Positions 20,481 through 31,512 of a stretch of 64,000 bases of DNA are shown piece by piece. Positions within the stretch are counted from its first letter, which is position 1. Every line of letters starts with the position of its first letter. Position numbers and translations under genes: made by a program. Origin of the DNA: Apiotrichum sp. Y4204 (taxonomy: Eukaryota; Basidiomycota; Tremellomycetes; Trichosporonales; Trichosporonaceae); contig JAMYHL010000003.1 of NCBI GenBank assembly GCA_025531455.1, positions 372,001 through 436,000 on the forward strand, in the 5' to 3' direction. The notes under the pieces were generated by a model. That model ran no database searches, had not been told where the DNA came from, and saw nothing but the letters and a program-made list of their open reading frames with translations.

Positions 20481-23400
20481 CGGCACTGGGCACGGGGAAC
20501 CACTTTTTCGAACATCGTTTCGGGCAGCCAGCCAGAGAGTGATGAGATCAGTCACTCTCTCCCTCCCCCAGCCCCCGCGCTTCCGCCCAGCCCAGCCAGC
20601 TGAGATCCCAGCTGACAGGCCCGGGCGAGCCAGCTGCTGCGGCAACGGCAAGCCAAGAAATGTGGCCAGCCAACCACACAATGCCCAAAACCACACATCA
20701 TCCACCCAGTGCTGTTGCCCTCCCTTGCCGCGCCCTGCCTCTCCAGTTGCTCTCTTCCCGCTCTGCTCCCCTCGTTCCCCCTACCTCCCAGATGGCGTTT
20801 CCGTTCCATAGAAAGAGAAAAAAAGGTGTGCGTGATCATTATTTGCCGCGTCCTCGGACCCTCGGAGCAGAGCCACAGAGCAGAGGAATAGGGTCAGAAC
20901 AGGAGGGGACAGTTGCTCCGAATGCCCAGTGACATATCGGACACTACGTGCTCTGTACAGATAGGAGACCCGCAGGCCGCAGGGAAGACATCACCACAAC
21001 AGCACGCACAGGAGAACCGGACACCGAGAGGCCGAGAGCCGCGTTCTATGTTGGTCAAGGAGAACAGGATGCCCGACTGCACGCATGCTCATTACTGGGA
21101 GCTCGCTGGATCGCTGGTCAATGATCACTGGCTCGTCTGGCCTGGCTCGTCTGGCCCCTCCCTTACGACCGCGATCCAGCGGCCAGCAAGCGACAACAGC
21201 GCAGAAGAGTATCGCCTACTGTTTCCTCGGTGACCCCGATCAGATCTAGGTGAAGGGGCAGGCAGAACCGGATAGTCTATCTCCAGGCTCAGGCTTGATG
21301 AAGCAGCGAACCAGGGTCCCTGCCCTGGGAACATGTGTCCTCGGGTCTCGTGCCAAACAGGAACAGCGCGACAGTGTTAGCAGCCTTTCGCCTTGACAGC
21401 GGTTTGTGGCCTGGGCTGCTGATCCGCTGATCCCCAGCGATACGCTCATCTCGCCTGTTCTCTCGCTGATCCTCTCGCTCTCTGGGCCCGGTAATTGGTA
21501 ATCAGTTTACCCGAGCCCTCTCATTTGCTGTCGGACGTCGGTACGTTTGGGTCCAGTCGGCATCCATTTCCCCAGACATTTTTCGCCGGGCGGATGAGAT
21601 CAGACATGCTCTCATTATCTGGCATCTGGCAGTTCGGGCGGTATACCTCGCCTCCTTGGGCCCGAAACCCTGGTGATGAGAGAGTTCTTTGGCGGGCTGT
21701 GATGGGCGCGCCTGCAGCGCGCCAGCGCCTGTCCGCGTCGCCCTTGCCGATGTGCGGCTGAGATTTTCGCCTGTTTTGTCTGTTGTCCCTGACCCCCCGT
21801 TCGTCGTATACCGAGAGGCCGTGAGCAGCATGAGCAGAGGCTCGGCAGAAAAGCCCACGGGTCACGGGATTTGTCGTCATCAGCACATCAGCAGGGGGAA
21901 TGCTTCAAGATACCGCTTTTTGGCGCCTATTAGCCTGGAACCGGAGTCGACCCGGAAACACATCGCATCTCACTGGCCCGGAATCATTCGATCACAGATC
22001 ACACTGAGGGTGCACCACCTGCGCAACAACATTTGCGACGCCGACGCTGTTAATGCCAGCCAGTGTTCCATCATTCCCTCTTCTCGGCCCTTGTTTCGGT
22101 GGAGATCGGCCGACGGACTTATTCCCACATGCACATCTTCGATTCTTGATCCTTTTTCCTGTACGCCAGCAAACCAGCACCTTTCCTCATTACCTGTTCC
22201 TTCCGAGGATCCGAGGTCTCTGACCCCGTGGATCCGTGGATGCACGGGCGCACGAGCACTGTCTTGCTAGTGCTGCCAGTGCCGCCTCTCACGCCTCCAC
22301 CCGCCAGGCCTCACAAGCCACTGCCGCCACTCACGCCCTCCACTTTTTCGGTGCATCGGTATCGGCGGTCTGCTCCAAGTTTACTGCGATCGCAGCCTGG
22401 TGGCATGACCTGTGTGTTTTTCCGACGCACTTTTTTGGTCACATATTCTACGACATCTGTCTCCATGATTCATGACGATGCTGCAACAGCCGGCCCCACC
22501 CTGCCCCGCACCCCGCTGACCGAGGCCCCAGTGAGGGGCGGTAAATGACAATGGAGGTAGAGGGGGGGAACGATCGTTACGACGTTTTGCGTTAGCGATT
22601 CCTACACTGGGCAGCTTGTCACTGCAGCGCGTGCGCAAATGAGCCAACCGCCCAGACCGACAAGTCTAGGGCACAATCCGGTAAATCTTGTTGGACGCCC
22701 AGGCCCAAGGTCCCCGAGTCCCGAGACCTTTTTTTTTGCGCTTTTCACAGTCTCGTTTCCATGTCGCTGTCGTGCTGTCTTCCGACTAGCCCGACTCCAC
22801 CACTCTCCATCTCGTATCATCTCGTTTAGTTCCCCCGACCCAATTAGCTGTGGCCGCTGGTCAACAGTGCGGGGCCAATCGGGGCCACCGGGGTAGCCAG
22901 GGCAGCAACCGCTCTTGCATGCAACCGCAACGCGTGCCTCGTGGTGCCTTGGTAAATTGGCCATTGGTGCACTCTTGTGCAGCCTCTGCTTTTCTCTCGG
23001 GGATCCCCCCCCGGGTTCATGCCCTGAGCCTCCCCCTCGTGGAGCAGGCGTGCTCAATAGCTCTATCCCGATGCCAAGCGATCCCGTCGCCCAGCCCGTC
23101 GTCAGCTTGGGCTCGCCAAGCGTCATCTACTTGGCGATCACATATGACTGAACAGGTGGGGCGACGCCAGCGGCTCGCGGCGTGGCGAGCATGGCACCAA
23201 ATCGTTCACCGAAAGACTAACGACGTTTGTGCGGGGCCAGTACCGTGCCCAATGCCATTGAGGACTAACAACTTGCGCGCGCACGCACAAGTGTTGATAC
23301 GCCAAGCGCCCGTCCTTGGTAGCTTGGACTGCAGATCACAATGCACAGAGCAGTCTCGGAACACGTACAGCCAGAGGCCGCGACCAGATCCCACGCACCA

Positions 23401-26400
23401 ACTGAACAAGGTTTGCGGCGTCAGCGCCGCCGCCTCCAGACCGCAGGTCCCAGCCGGCGGCCAGCCTAATTGGCAAGGCACCGACAACGATGGTCCGTTG
23501 GCCCCACGCGGGCAACGAGCCTGCCAGCCGCGGCCAGCCGCCGTCACTACACACTTGCGCGTTCACAGTACTCGATCCCGCCCACTGACTCCATTGTTGG
23601 CTCGTCGGAGACAGATCCGTCTCCTTGATGATCCACATCCAACACCTGATCTGCGTTCTGCTTTGACCCTTCGGCGCACGTTCTGGAATCACGCACGCGA
23701 CGCCTCGCAGCTTGTCGTCTGTGCTCTTGACGTTCCCGTCATTATTCCCGGGCTGCAAATAGCTTCATGGCGCGCGCCATCGCGATTCCCGGGCCATTCA
23801 GGTTCACAGCTCGCAATTTGAGACAAGACCGTTCTCCCTGTCTCTCCTCCCGCTGCAGTTCCGATGCCTTCAGATCTTTTCTTGCCCAGCACGCCCAGTA
23901 GGCCCAGCATGCCAGACCCGATGCCCTGGGCTCCGCATAAACGTCGGATCATCGGCTCTGTCTCCGACTGGCCCCCTCGCTTCGGATATCGTCAGCTCGA
24001 CAGGTGGGCAGCATGAGATTGTCAGTCTTTGAGCTTGCGGCTATTGAGGCGCGCCAATACCCGTTATCGACCTCTCGCGTGCACTCGTGTCAAACTACAT
24101 ACTGTGCGCGTCGCGATCCGAGCTTCCGAGCGTCAAGCCTGACCAGGACTAACCAAGGTTTCTGACAATGCCGCAAAGTGCGCTTGCACGCTTGCTTGCG
24201 CCCCTTGCCCTTGTCCCATGTCCTTTTCCGCACTTGACCCATTCTCCGGGGTTGGTGTCTGTGCACTCGAGTGTCACTGCCGCCAGCCCGCTGTCCACAT
24301 GTCCGAGGCCCGCCACCTCGAGTCGAACCCCCGCACGGCTCCGGATCTGCTTACCTTGAAGGCAGGGTCTGGATCGACAGGTGAAGGGGCCAAGACCGCA
24401 GCGAACCGAGCGGCGAGGAGCGCCAGGCGGATTTTCTGCTTGTCGGTCCCTGTCGCGGTTGACGATCACGATCTTCGATCCTCGAGATGAACTCACGCTT
24501 AATCCGGAACCTCATTATGTCTATGACCGGGGATGACGAGCGTAGTCAACGTAGCTAGTTGCTGGTTTGGTACTTCGACAAGACAGCCGACCGGCCAGTA
24601 CGCCATTGGTCCGACTTGGGTCTGCGGCGCATACGAGACTACGCACCAGAGCGAGACCCGGATGGCAACCACGCGATCTGGCTTGTGCCCTTGGCCCTTG
24701 GCCCATCGCTTGAGCCTCCCAGCGCGGCGCGTCTCGGCTGTACCTTCCTCGCATCACGGTCGGATCCTTGCTGGCTGGGTGAAGTGGTACAGTGGGGATA
24801 GGCGAGGCGCGGGGGGCGAGGCCGAGATGCGGGGCCACAGGCGACAAAGTGGAGCTGCAGCACTTGTCCGGCTATCGGTCGCGGATATCCTTGGTCCTTG
24901 ATACTGGATAGTTGAAGGCCTATCAGGTTCGCCTCCGACGATCAGGAGAAGGGAATCTGACCTTGAACCATTAGCACCGGACGATCTGCAGACCTGCAGA
25001 TCATGATCATCTGGTTTATCATCCTCCTTCACGCCATGGCACTAGGCTACCCCTCACCCTCACACTCAAACGCCACTCCGCTGATCATGGCTCGAAACGG
25101 ATTGTGGCGGCTGTTCCGGATCCCCGAACCAAACATCCTCTATCTCTCGGACCACTCCCATTGTGGGGGTCCGCGGTCCGTGGTCCGATTGGCTGTTAGC
25201 AGTCTCGCGCCTATGATCACTTCTCCCTTCCTCAGCCCCATTACGGTTTGTGACCCGTGCCCGCCCACTCGTTGCCTCGTCGCCCAGCGACCACGCTTGA
25301 TCCCATGATCCCTCCCTTGTCGGTGGTGTGCCCTCTGCCTCGTGATGATCGTAATTTGCAGATCCGCGTGCTGTCTCGCGGCCTCGCGATCTTCTATTCA
25401 TGCGGCATACAGTTGAGTCTACCACTTGCGTTTCTTTGACGTTGCTCTTCTCGTCGCCGCGCCACTCCTCTTGCTGTCATGCCTAGCCACGCATACCGCG
25501 CATCGCTCCTTGCCTCCTAGTTGGCCCCTTTTCACTGGCCGCCTGTGCTCCCCTCTTCCTTTCAGTCCTTCGATGCCCCTCTGTCACCCCTGTCCGCGAC
25601 TGTCCGTTTGGTTTTCATGAGCGATCCAATGGCCCCGAGCTCGAGCACGGTTGGGTACATGTGCACTACCTCCAATCCTCCCAAGCTGGATTCGTCACCC
25701 GTTTGTGTCGTATGCTCCTGGGGGATTGCGCAGAGTCACGCCCATCACAAAACCTCTTATCTAAAACAATACGGCCTTGATCCGCAGATTCGAACACACG
25801 ATCTGGATATTGGCGCCGCTTCCCTGTGGCGCCCCACAATTCCCTGTCTGCCCCACACATCCCCAAGCATGCCCCGCACGGGCCCCTTCAACCCCACACG
25901 CATGCATGCAGGGCGTGAGTGTAAGCCGTGGGCACATGCAAAAAGAGGTTCGAGGCATGCTAGGCAACTATCCTCTTACGTCCTCTCGCAGGGGTGGATC
26001 AGGCCGCCTGCTAGCCCACCTCGTCGGACACGGGGAATTCTCCGATAGTAACCACTGCACTATAGGATGTTGGCTGGTAGATGGGGGGTTCCGGCGCCGT
26101 TTGAGGTCGCTGGGGCTCGCTGGGCTAGTGTGAGACTGACTGTGTGGGTGGCTGGCGCGCTAGTGAAGTGAGCAACGCCTGGGGGACATCAAACAGGGAT
26201 GGATTGGGTGTGCGGTGCGTGTATGTGTGTGCGAGGCGTTGTCATGCGAGCGCTGACCTGACGCTCTCTGACGGAACACGTCCGAGATCGGTGCGGTGAG
26301 AGCACGCGCGCAAGCGGCACGCGCGCAAGCGGGTACGTCGACGCGTGTGGTCCCTTGTGGATCGCTTGCCACCGACGCGTCGAACGCGTCGTAAGGGTTC

Positions 26401-27600
26401 CGACGCACGGACATGTAGAAGATCCATAACGCGTAATTATCCAAATCTGTCTTCTGATCTGCGCAGCCAGAACACCAGGTCCGTGCGATAGGGCGCGCAT
26501 GAACACAATGATCGCCCGTGCCACCGCCCATCCACAACAGAGACATGAGACACGCCCAGACGCGTCATGACCCCGCCGATAGCGCGTTTACCGCGGCTCG
26601 GTGCCCACCCACATGTCCAGCCGCGACCACCACATTCCGTGTGCGCCGCGGATGCCCACCCGTTTAGCGTGTTGCTGATATCTCTGACCGGATCAGGTGG
26701 GCTATCACTCCATGGCCTACTCTAGAACACCGAGGTTTCGCAGATCACTACTGTATCGGGAGCGGCGCGTGCCGCGAATATCAGCTTATCAGGCTAGTCT
26801 TTGAAAGCGTGCGACACACTTCGATTTATGGTGCCAGACGCTCGGGATAGGACCAAAATTGTGGCTCGCCGGTGCCACATGCTCTGAGGGGCCGAAGCGT
26901 TCCGAGTCCTCTACTGTAGCAATCTACCACCATATGAGGTCGCCCACAGTACGATCTCTGCGCACACATCTATTACCGAAGAACAGCCGTGTTTGACGCA
27001 TGTACGTTCGACACCAACGATATACCGTGCCGCACCCACGTTCGGGGCTCATACGTCTTTACGCCCGCGCACCCGATGCGCCGCGCGCGCCGCTTCGCAC
27101 CATTTAATATTTACTACGCCGCTCGAGACAACACAAAAAGGCGCGCCCTCCCTGGAGGGTCGACTGTTAGGCCTTTTCTTTGCAAGGTTCGAACCCGCGT
27201 TGCTTGTAACACGGTGTTCTACTGCCAAGTCCAGTACGACCTGGATCTGCGATTTATTATACAGGTCCGCGACGACCACGCGGAAGTATGGGAATTTTGG
27301 GTCTTTTTGAGGAGCGCTCAACGCGTCCTGGGGGCTGCAGAGGGATGTGGGGTTCCTATTACTGCAGGTGGGAGTCGCTTCATGCGCACTGACCGGTGAC
27401 TACCGCGGTACTATAGTGCATGTAGTGCGCCCAGCCCAGATCTCGTGATGCGTTAGTCACCATCACTCCAGCCCACACGCGTCACTCGTCATCATCAGGT
27501 CTTCACTCGCGACTGACCCATCACCCACCTCATGGCTCCGAGTCGAAACTGTCAATCCTCACCTCCAATCGCGGGCGGCGTACCATCGGTGCTTCTGGCA
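20481..27600. other. About 7 kb gene-free region
   Basis: Many open frames exist because the DNA is GC-rich, but none has a signal peptide, membrane pattern, family motif or codon bias like the real genes here, and I cannot link any by splice sites. The longest, plus 22850-23821 (323 codons), is Arg/Ser/Pro/Gln-rich with no domain. I see no transposase, reverse transcriptase or integrase motif. A tRNA-like B-box (GGTTCGAAC) occurs at about 27186-27194 without a full cloverleaf. Confidence 0.5.
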
Positions 27601-27601
27601 G

Positions 27602-27666
27602 GGGGACGTCCCCAGTGGCTCAGAGGGGCGCATGTAGTCCAGCGCATCCGTCAACAACGGATACGC
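27602..27666. repeat. Palindrome and hairpin upstream of tRNA-Val
   Basis: GGGGACGTCCCC (27602-27613) is a perfect 12-bp palindrome. At 27642-27666 GCGcATCCGT-CAACA-ACGGATaCGC forms a 9-bp stem with one mismatch and a 5-nt loop. A short direct repeat GATCGGCG occurs twice at about 27671-27688. Confidence 0.65.
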
Positions 27667-27708
27667 GGCCGATCGGCGGAGATCGGCGCCCCCAAAACCT
27701 GTCATCAA

Positions 27709-27796
27709 GGCGATTTAGCTCAGTTGGTTAGAGCGCATGCTTAACACTCGAACAGCGTTACGCATGAGGTCGGCGGTTCGACCCCGCCAAACGTCA
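27709..27796 (+). tRNA. tRNA-Val (anticodon AAC) with 14-nt intron
   Basis: A full cloverleaf can be drawn. Acceptor GGCGATT pairs with AAACGTC (one A:A mismatch at 5:68), discriminator A73. The D arm is TAGCTCAGTTGGTTAGAGC (A box), the anticodon stem CATGC/GCATG, the loop TT-AAC-A then an intron of 14 nt (CTCGAACAGCGTTA) at the canonical 37/38 position, then C38. The T arm is GGCGG-TTCGACC-CCGCC (B box). Identity follows from the AAC anticodon. A T-run terminator follows at 27824. Confidence 0.9.
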
Positions 27797-27801
27797 ACAC
27801 A

Positions 27802-27828
27802 GCGCTCTCCGGAGCGCGTATCCTTTTT
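27802..27828 (+). terminator. Pol III terminator of tRNA-Val, preceded by a GC hairpin
   Basis: GCGCTC-TCCG-GAGCGC (27802-27817) is a perfect 6-bp stem with 4-nt loop, followed seven bases later by TTTTT (27824-27828). The T-run alone suffices for Pol III; the hairpin is an extra, bacterial-terminator-like feature. The remaining bases up to 28118 hold only the 3' side of the next minus-strand gene. Confidence 0.6.
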
Positions 27829-28118
27829 CTGTGAGAGAACCCCAGAGCTGGGGGGACAGGGGAGGCGAGGGCGCGAGGGACGGTCGCGAGATCGCAAGGT
27901 ACCTTCAAGCGGAGACAGGAAAAATGAGGAAAAATAGCGGGCCCGGCTCATGTCATTGTTGACCCGTGGTATTCAGTTCCTCCGGTCGTTTCATGCCAAT
28001 TTCAGAGTAAGTAACAAGTACTGTGCTTGCCTTCATCGCTGCCTATCAACCACCATTTTCCTTCTGTCCAACAGCCCGTATCATCTATACAATACGAATA
28101 CCATCGTCAAGCGAGAGA

Positions 28119-29046
28119 CTACCGGTCGCGCCGCACAAACTCGAATGTGGGGAGGGTAAACCACGCGTTGCTAGGGGTGCACAGTGCGGCCAAGGCATCA
28201 TACCACGCAAAGAGGCCCGTGAGAATCCCGAACGCGCCGGCGGCCTTGGCGAGGGACGTGTGTGTTGCCTCGGTGAAGTAGAAGCACATGGCGAGGATGA
28301 AGAAGAGCTCCATGGAAACAAGTGTGGCGAGGACGGTGGCGGACTGGCGCGTCGCGCCGACGATGAAGAAAAATGTGAGGATGACGAACGCTGCTGTCAG
28401 AGAGCGCATCTCGGGTCACGTACTGGAGAGCCAGATGCCTGTCACCGAGTTGAGCTCGTTCGCGGCGGCGCCGCCGGGCGCGTAGATGTTCGGCGTCGTG
28501 CCCGTGTACGAGCCCGTGAGGCCAAACCAAGGGACGTTCAGCACCAGGAAGCCGCCCCAGTACCCGCCGTACACGCCGAACATGGTTGCCGCAAAGGTGC
28601 GGCCTGAGAGATACCTAAGAGTCAGCGGGAGCCTTCACGAGGAAAGAAATGAGCAAAATGAGAGTAATCGGATACAATGCCACACATGAATCCACACTAT
28701 GCACAGAACACACTTACTCAATAATTGTCGCAATCGTCAACATGAGGAAGCCGAGTCCCGCAGCCGGCGCAATAACCACACTGTGATACCGCAGACTAAG
28801 CTTGTTCGCCTCGACGAACACCATGCCCTGCATGACGAAGCACGCGCCGAGTCCGAGCCATGCGAACGGGCTTGGGTCGGCGAATTTACTGTCATTGTCA
28901 GCCAACTCGTTAACGTGTAGAGCTCACCGGTGGAAGTCCGGGAACGCAGGCGATTGCGACGTCGTCGCGATGTGGCCACCGGGCGTGAGCGCCGGCTTGA
29001 GGTCCATCCCTCCCTTCAGCTCCGGCACTAGATGCGGCGACGACAT
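28119..29046 (-). CDS. AceTr-family membrane protein (GPR1/FUN34/YaaH), divergent
   Basis: Four exons (28928-29046, 28718-28888, 28424-28614, then 28119 to 28390 or 28393) give about 250 aa with six hydrophobic helices. Members move acetate, succinate or ammonium across the plasma membrane. Family features seen are ADPSPFAWLGLGACFVMQG at the first helix (in place of the usual N-P-A-P-L-G-L), FAATMFGVYGGYWGGF in the middle, and AGAFGILTGLFAWYDALAAL at the end. The start ATG sits in AAAGCCACCATGTCG, a good fungal context. The last intron (30 or 33 nt) has two adjacent acceptors, differing by one Ala. The altered first-helix motif makes acetate specificity uncertain. A second family member is transcribed away from it across a 745-bp promoter. 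Confidence 0.82.
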
Positions 29047-29791
29047 GGTGGCTTTGATGTTTGTCGTGAAGAGGTCGCAGTCGGGATGATTGGGGCACCT
29101 CGTCACTCGCGTCGCTACATATGTGCACACCATGAGATCCTCATGGGGGAGCACCAACTACGACTGTGGCGGGAGCTCCGGGGCCGGCATGTTCTTCCGG
29201 GTGGTGATCACTCTACCTCTGTCAATGGGCCAATGAAACTCGCTTCGTGACATGGAGAAGACCGACAATCGATATCCCCGCATTACTAGGTCCTGAGAAC
29301 GGCCGAATCGGCACAGTTGAGAAGGCCGAGACCCGTGTCAGGCGACCTTGTTGGCCAGCCGGTGCCTGGTTTAAGCGATCTACCCTCGTCATGGAGGCGC
29401 GTTCATGCAGTAAACGAGAGGCCGTCGCACTGGTGTTGCGGTGATCATGTGAGACAGATAGTCAGGTGAGTCGGAAATAGCCACGATCAAAGCCAGCCCC
29501 ACAGTGATCCTCTGTGAAAGATATTGTCATCCTCTCACGAGAAAAATTATTGTTTGGCGGGGACCCGGAGTTAACAAGTGCGTTGTTTAAACGTCTTGGT
29601 TCTGCCTTGTGCCACAGGTTCCTGTTACACTCACAGCCGATAGATGTGCGATTGTGGGAAAACCGCGTTCTCGAGAACGACGCGAGTGAACGTCAGCCAC
29701 TCGTTCGGAGGCAGCGGGTTGTGCGTTCACAACCACTCTTATAACATCTACGGCCTTAGGCATCACTCACAGTAGTATCCATCAGAGCACG
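29047..29791. promoter_or_regulatory. Shared promoter of two divergent AceTr-family genes
   Basis: The region lies between two start codons pointing outward and contains no gene. A TATA-like CTTATAACATC sits about 50 nt before the plus-strand start. Shared promoter between two related transporters suggests co-regulation, for example by carbon source; this is inference. Confidence 0.55.
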
Positions 29792-30694
29792 ATGCCGAAC
29801 GACCTTGAGACCCACGGAAATGGGACATACTCTGTCAGCAACGACAGCACCCAGGCCACCGGGGACAGCTATGACCAGCGGTTTGCCCGCCTCGAGCGCC
29901 AGCTCACTACCCACGGACACATTCTCGAGACCCACCAGCCCGGTCTCCCAGTGAGCGGCGTGCACCGCAAGCTTGCCCTCCCCATCCCTTTGGCAGCGTA
30001 CAGCATCGGCTCGACGTGTTGGGTGCTTGGCCTGCTTCTTCTCAACGTGCGTTGCCATGTCCTCCAACACTGACATCAGACGCGCCACACAACCGTGCCC
30101 AATGGCTGGCTACTCACCGGCCTGCCAATGGGCGTGTTTATGACCTTCCTAGTGGGCATAGGAGAGGTGTTCTGTGGTAACACCTTCGGCGCCGCACTAT
30201 TCGTCACCACGGCAGGCGTCCTCACCGGCCTGGCATGCATGTTCCTCCCATGGGCGAGGTACGTCCGCAGATCCAGCAAGAGCTAATGGCAGCATCGGAC
30301 CAAGCGTGGAAGCCGCGCTGGGCGAGGACGCCGCACGGACACCTGAGATCGTCAACGCCGCAACAGGCACGTACCTCCTCGTCACGATGGGCGCCATGGT
30401 CATCATCCTGATCGGGTCGCAGCGCACGGCCGTCGCCGTCGTCTCGTCCCTCGGCTGGGTCAACATCCTCCACATCGTGTTCGGCGCCGGTCTTATCACA
30501 GGTAAAATGAAGCTGGTCACCGTGAGTTGAAATGAAGCCCGCATTTGTGGTATGTCTGACATCAGGCCGCGGGCGGATTCTTCATGGTCGTCGCCTTCAA
30601 CCTTTTCTGGAATGCCACTGCAATGCTCCTTATCGAGCTCGACCACCCGTTCGCACGCTTCATGCCTATGGGTGCCTTAGGACCTAAGGATTAA
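29792..30694 (+). CDS. AceTr-family membrane protein (GPR1/FUN34/YaaH), strongly divergent
   Basis: Four exons (29792-30046, 30080-30258, 30293-30521, 30566-30694) give 263 aa; introns are 33-44 nt with CTGAC or CTAAT branches. A hydrophilic N-terminus of about 60 residues leads to HRKLALPIPLAAYSIGSTCW, which sits where the family has the N-P-x-P-L-G-L motif. It continues to EVFCGNTFGAALFVTTAGV, matching the conserved G-N-T-F-G-A block, and ends with LFWNATAMLLIELDHP. Six hydrophobic helices are visible. The TFGA block and helix layout make me assign the family; the first motif is degenerate, so substrate cannot be stated. It shares a promoter with the AceTr gene on the other strand but is not closely similar to it, so this is not a recent duplication. 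Confidence 0.78.
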
Positions 30695-30950
30695 CAGGGC
30701 GAAAATCAGTAAATGTCGGTTCGCCCAGGGTATAGGCTCTTGTAGTTCGTTGCATGGAGTTTCTTCTGCTTTCCTTTGCTTCTTCAAGCTTGCTTTCTGT
30801 CTCTGGTCTACGCGTGATGGTGAGGCATCGAGACGCATCACCAGAGACGTTGAGACACAAATCATTGTTGGAAGACCGAGGTAGAGAAAGGGTGTGTGAT
30901 TGACCGCCTTGCCCGGATGCGGGAGAGCGCAATCTCAAAAACGCAGTGGC

Positions 30951-31031
30951 GGGCGTGTAGCTCAGTTGGTAGAGCGTTCCATTCGCATTGGTGATTTGGA
31001 AAGGTCTTTGGTTCGATTCCTAACTCGTCCA
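30951..31031 (+). tRNA. tRNA-Ala (anticodon CGC) with 8-nt intron
   Basis: Acceptor GGGCGTG pairs with CTCGTCC and contains the G3:U70 wobble that marks alanine tRNAs; position 6:67 is a T:T mismatch. The D arm is GCTCAGTTGGTAGAGC, the anticodon stem TTCCA/TGGAA, the loop TT-CGC-A, then an 8-nt intron TTGGTGAT and T38. The T arm is TTTGG-TTCGATT-CCTAA with one T:T mismatch. The same two mismatches occur in the tRNA-Ala(AGC) at 61.7 kb, so they are a lineage trait and not decay. TTTTT at 31043 ends transcription. Confidence 0.9.
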
Positions 31032-31512
31032 TCCGCAGTACATTTTTGTTTTTCACCAGCCGCCCAGGGCGTGTGCGCGATGACCGCGTTAAGAACCGGG
31101 CCTGCTTGAGCGCATGACCTGCATGGCAGTACCCAGAGGCATTCTGTCCCAGAGGAGTTCTGCACGTACGCAGTATTTACCCGCATGATTGAGTGAAGTT
31201 GCAACTCGCAGGGAGGGATTCGTGGTAGGGCAGGCCACTCTCACCGTTGCAGCCTTTCCTCTCGACCTAAGCAGGACTAAGACCTATCTTCCCTATGACG
31301 GCCACTTATGACTTGAGAGATGTGATCGGGTCAGACTTTGTAGAGTTCAGTTAATGGAGATGCGAAGTCCGGGGGACCAGTCACAGATCGTGGGGGGGTG
31401 TCCGCTGGGAAAAATGTGTGCTCTTCAGTTCCCATCGTCAGTAGTCCCGGCAGCACGCTCATATCATACAATGCCATCCAGCCACGAAGTATGGAGCTCC
31501 CGTCTATGCCCC
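31032..31512. other. Spacer between tRNA-Ala(CGC) and RPB5
   Basis: No gene seen. It begins with the Pol III T-run (31043-31047) and ends with the 3' UTR of RPB5. Confidence 0.6.

Noticed and set aside
22850..23821. Plus-strand frame of 323 codons in the gene-free block
   Set aside because: Amino-acid content (Arg, Gln, Ser, Pro) is that of random GC-rich DNA; no domain, signal peptide or splice partners.
25755..25810. B-box-like GATTCGAAC near 25790
   Set aside because: The T-stem does not pair and no anticodon arm can be drawn.
27100..27270. tRNA-like segment with B-box GGTTCGAAC on either strand
   Set aside because: No acceptor stem pairing and no A box at the right distance; possibly a fragment of a tRNA-derived element but unsupported.
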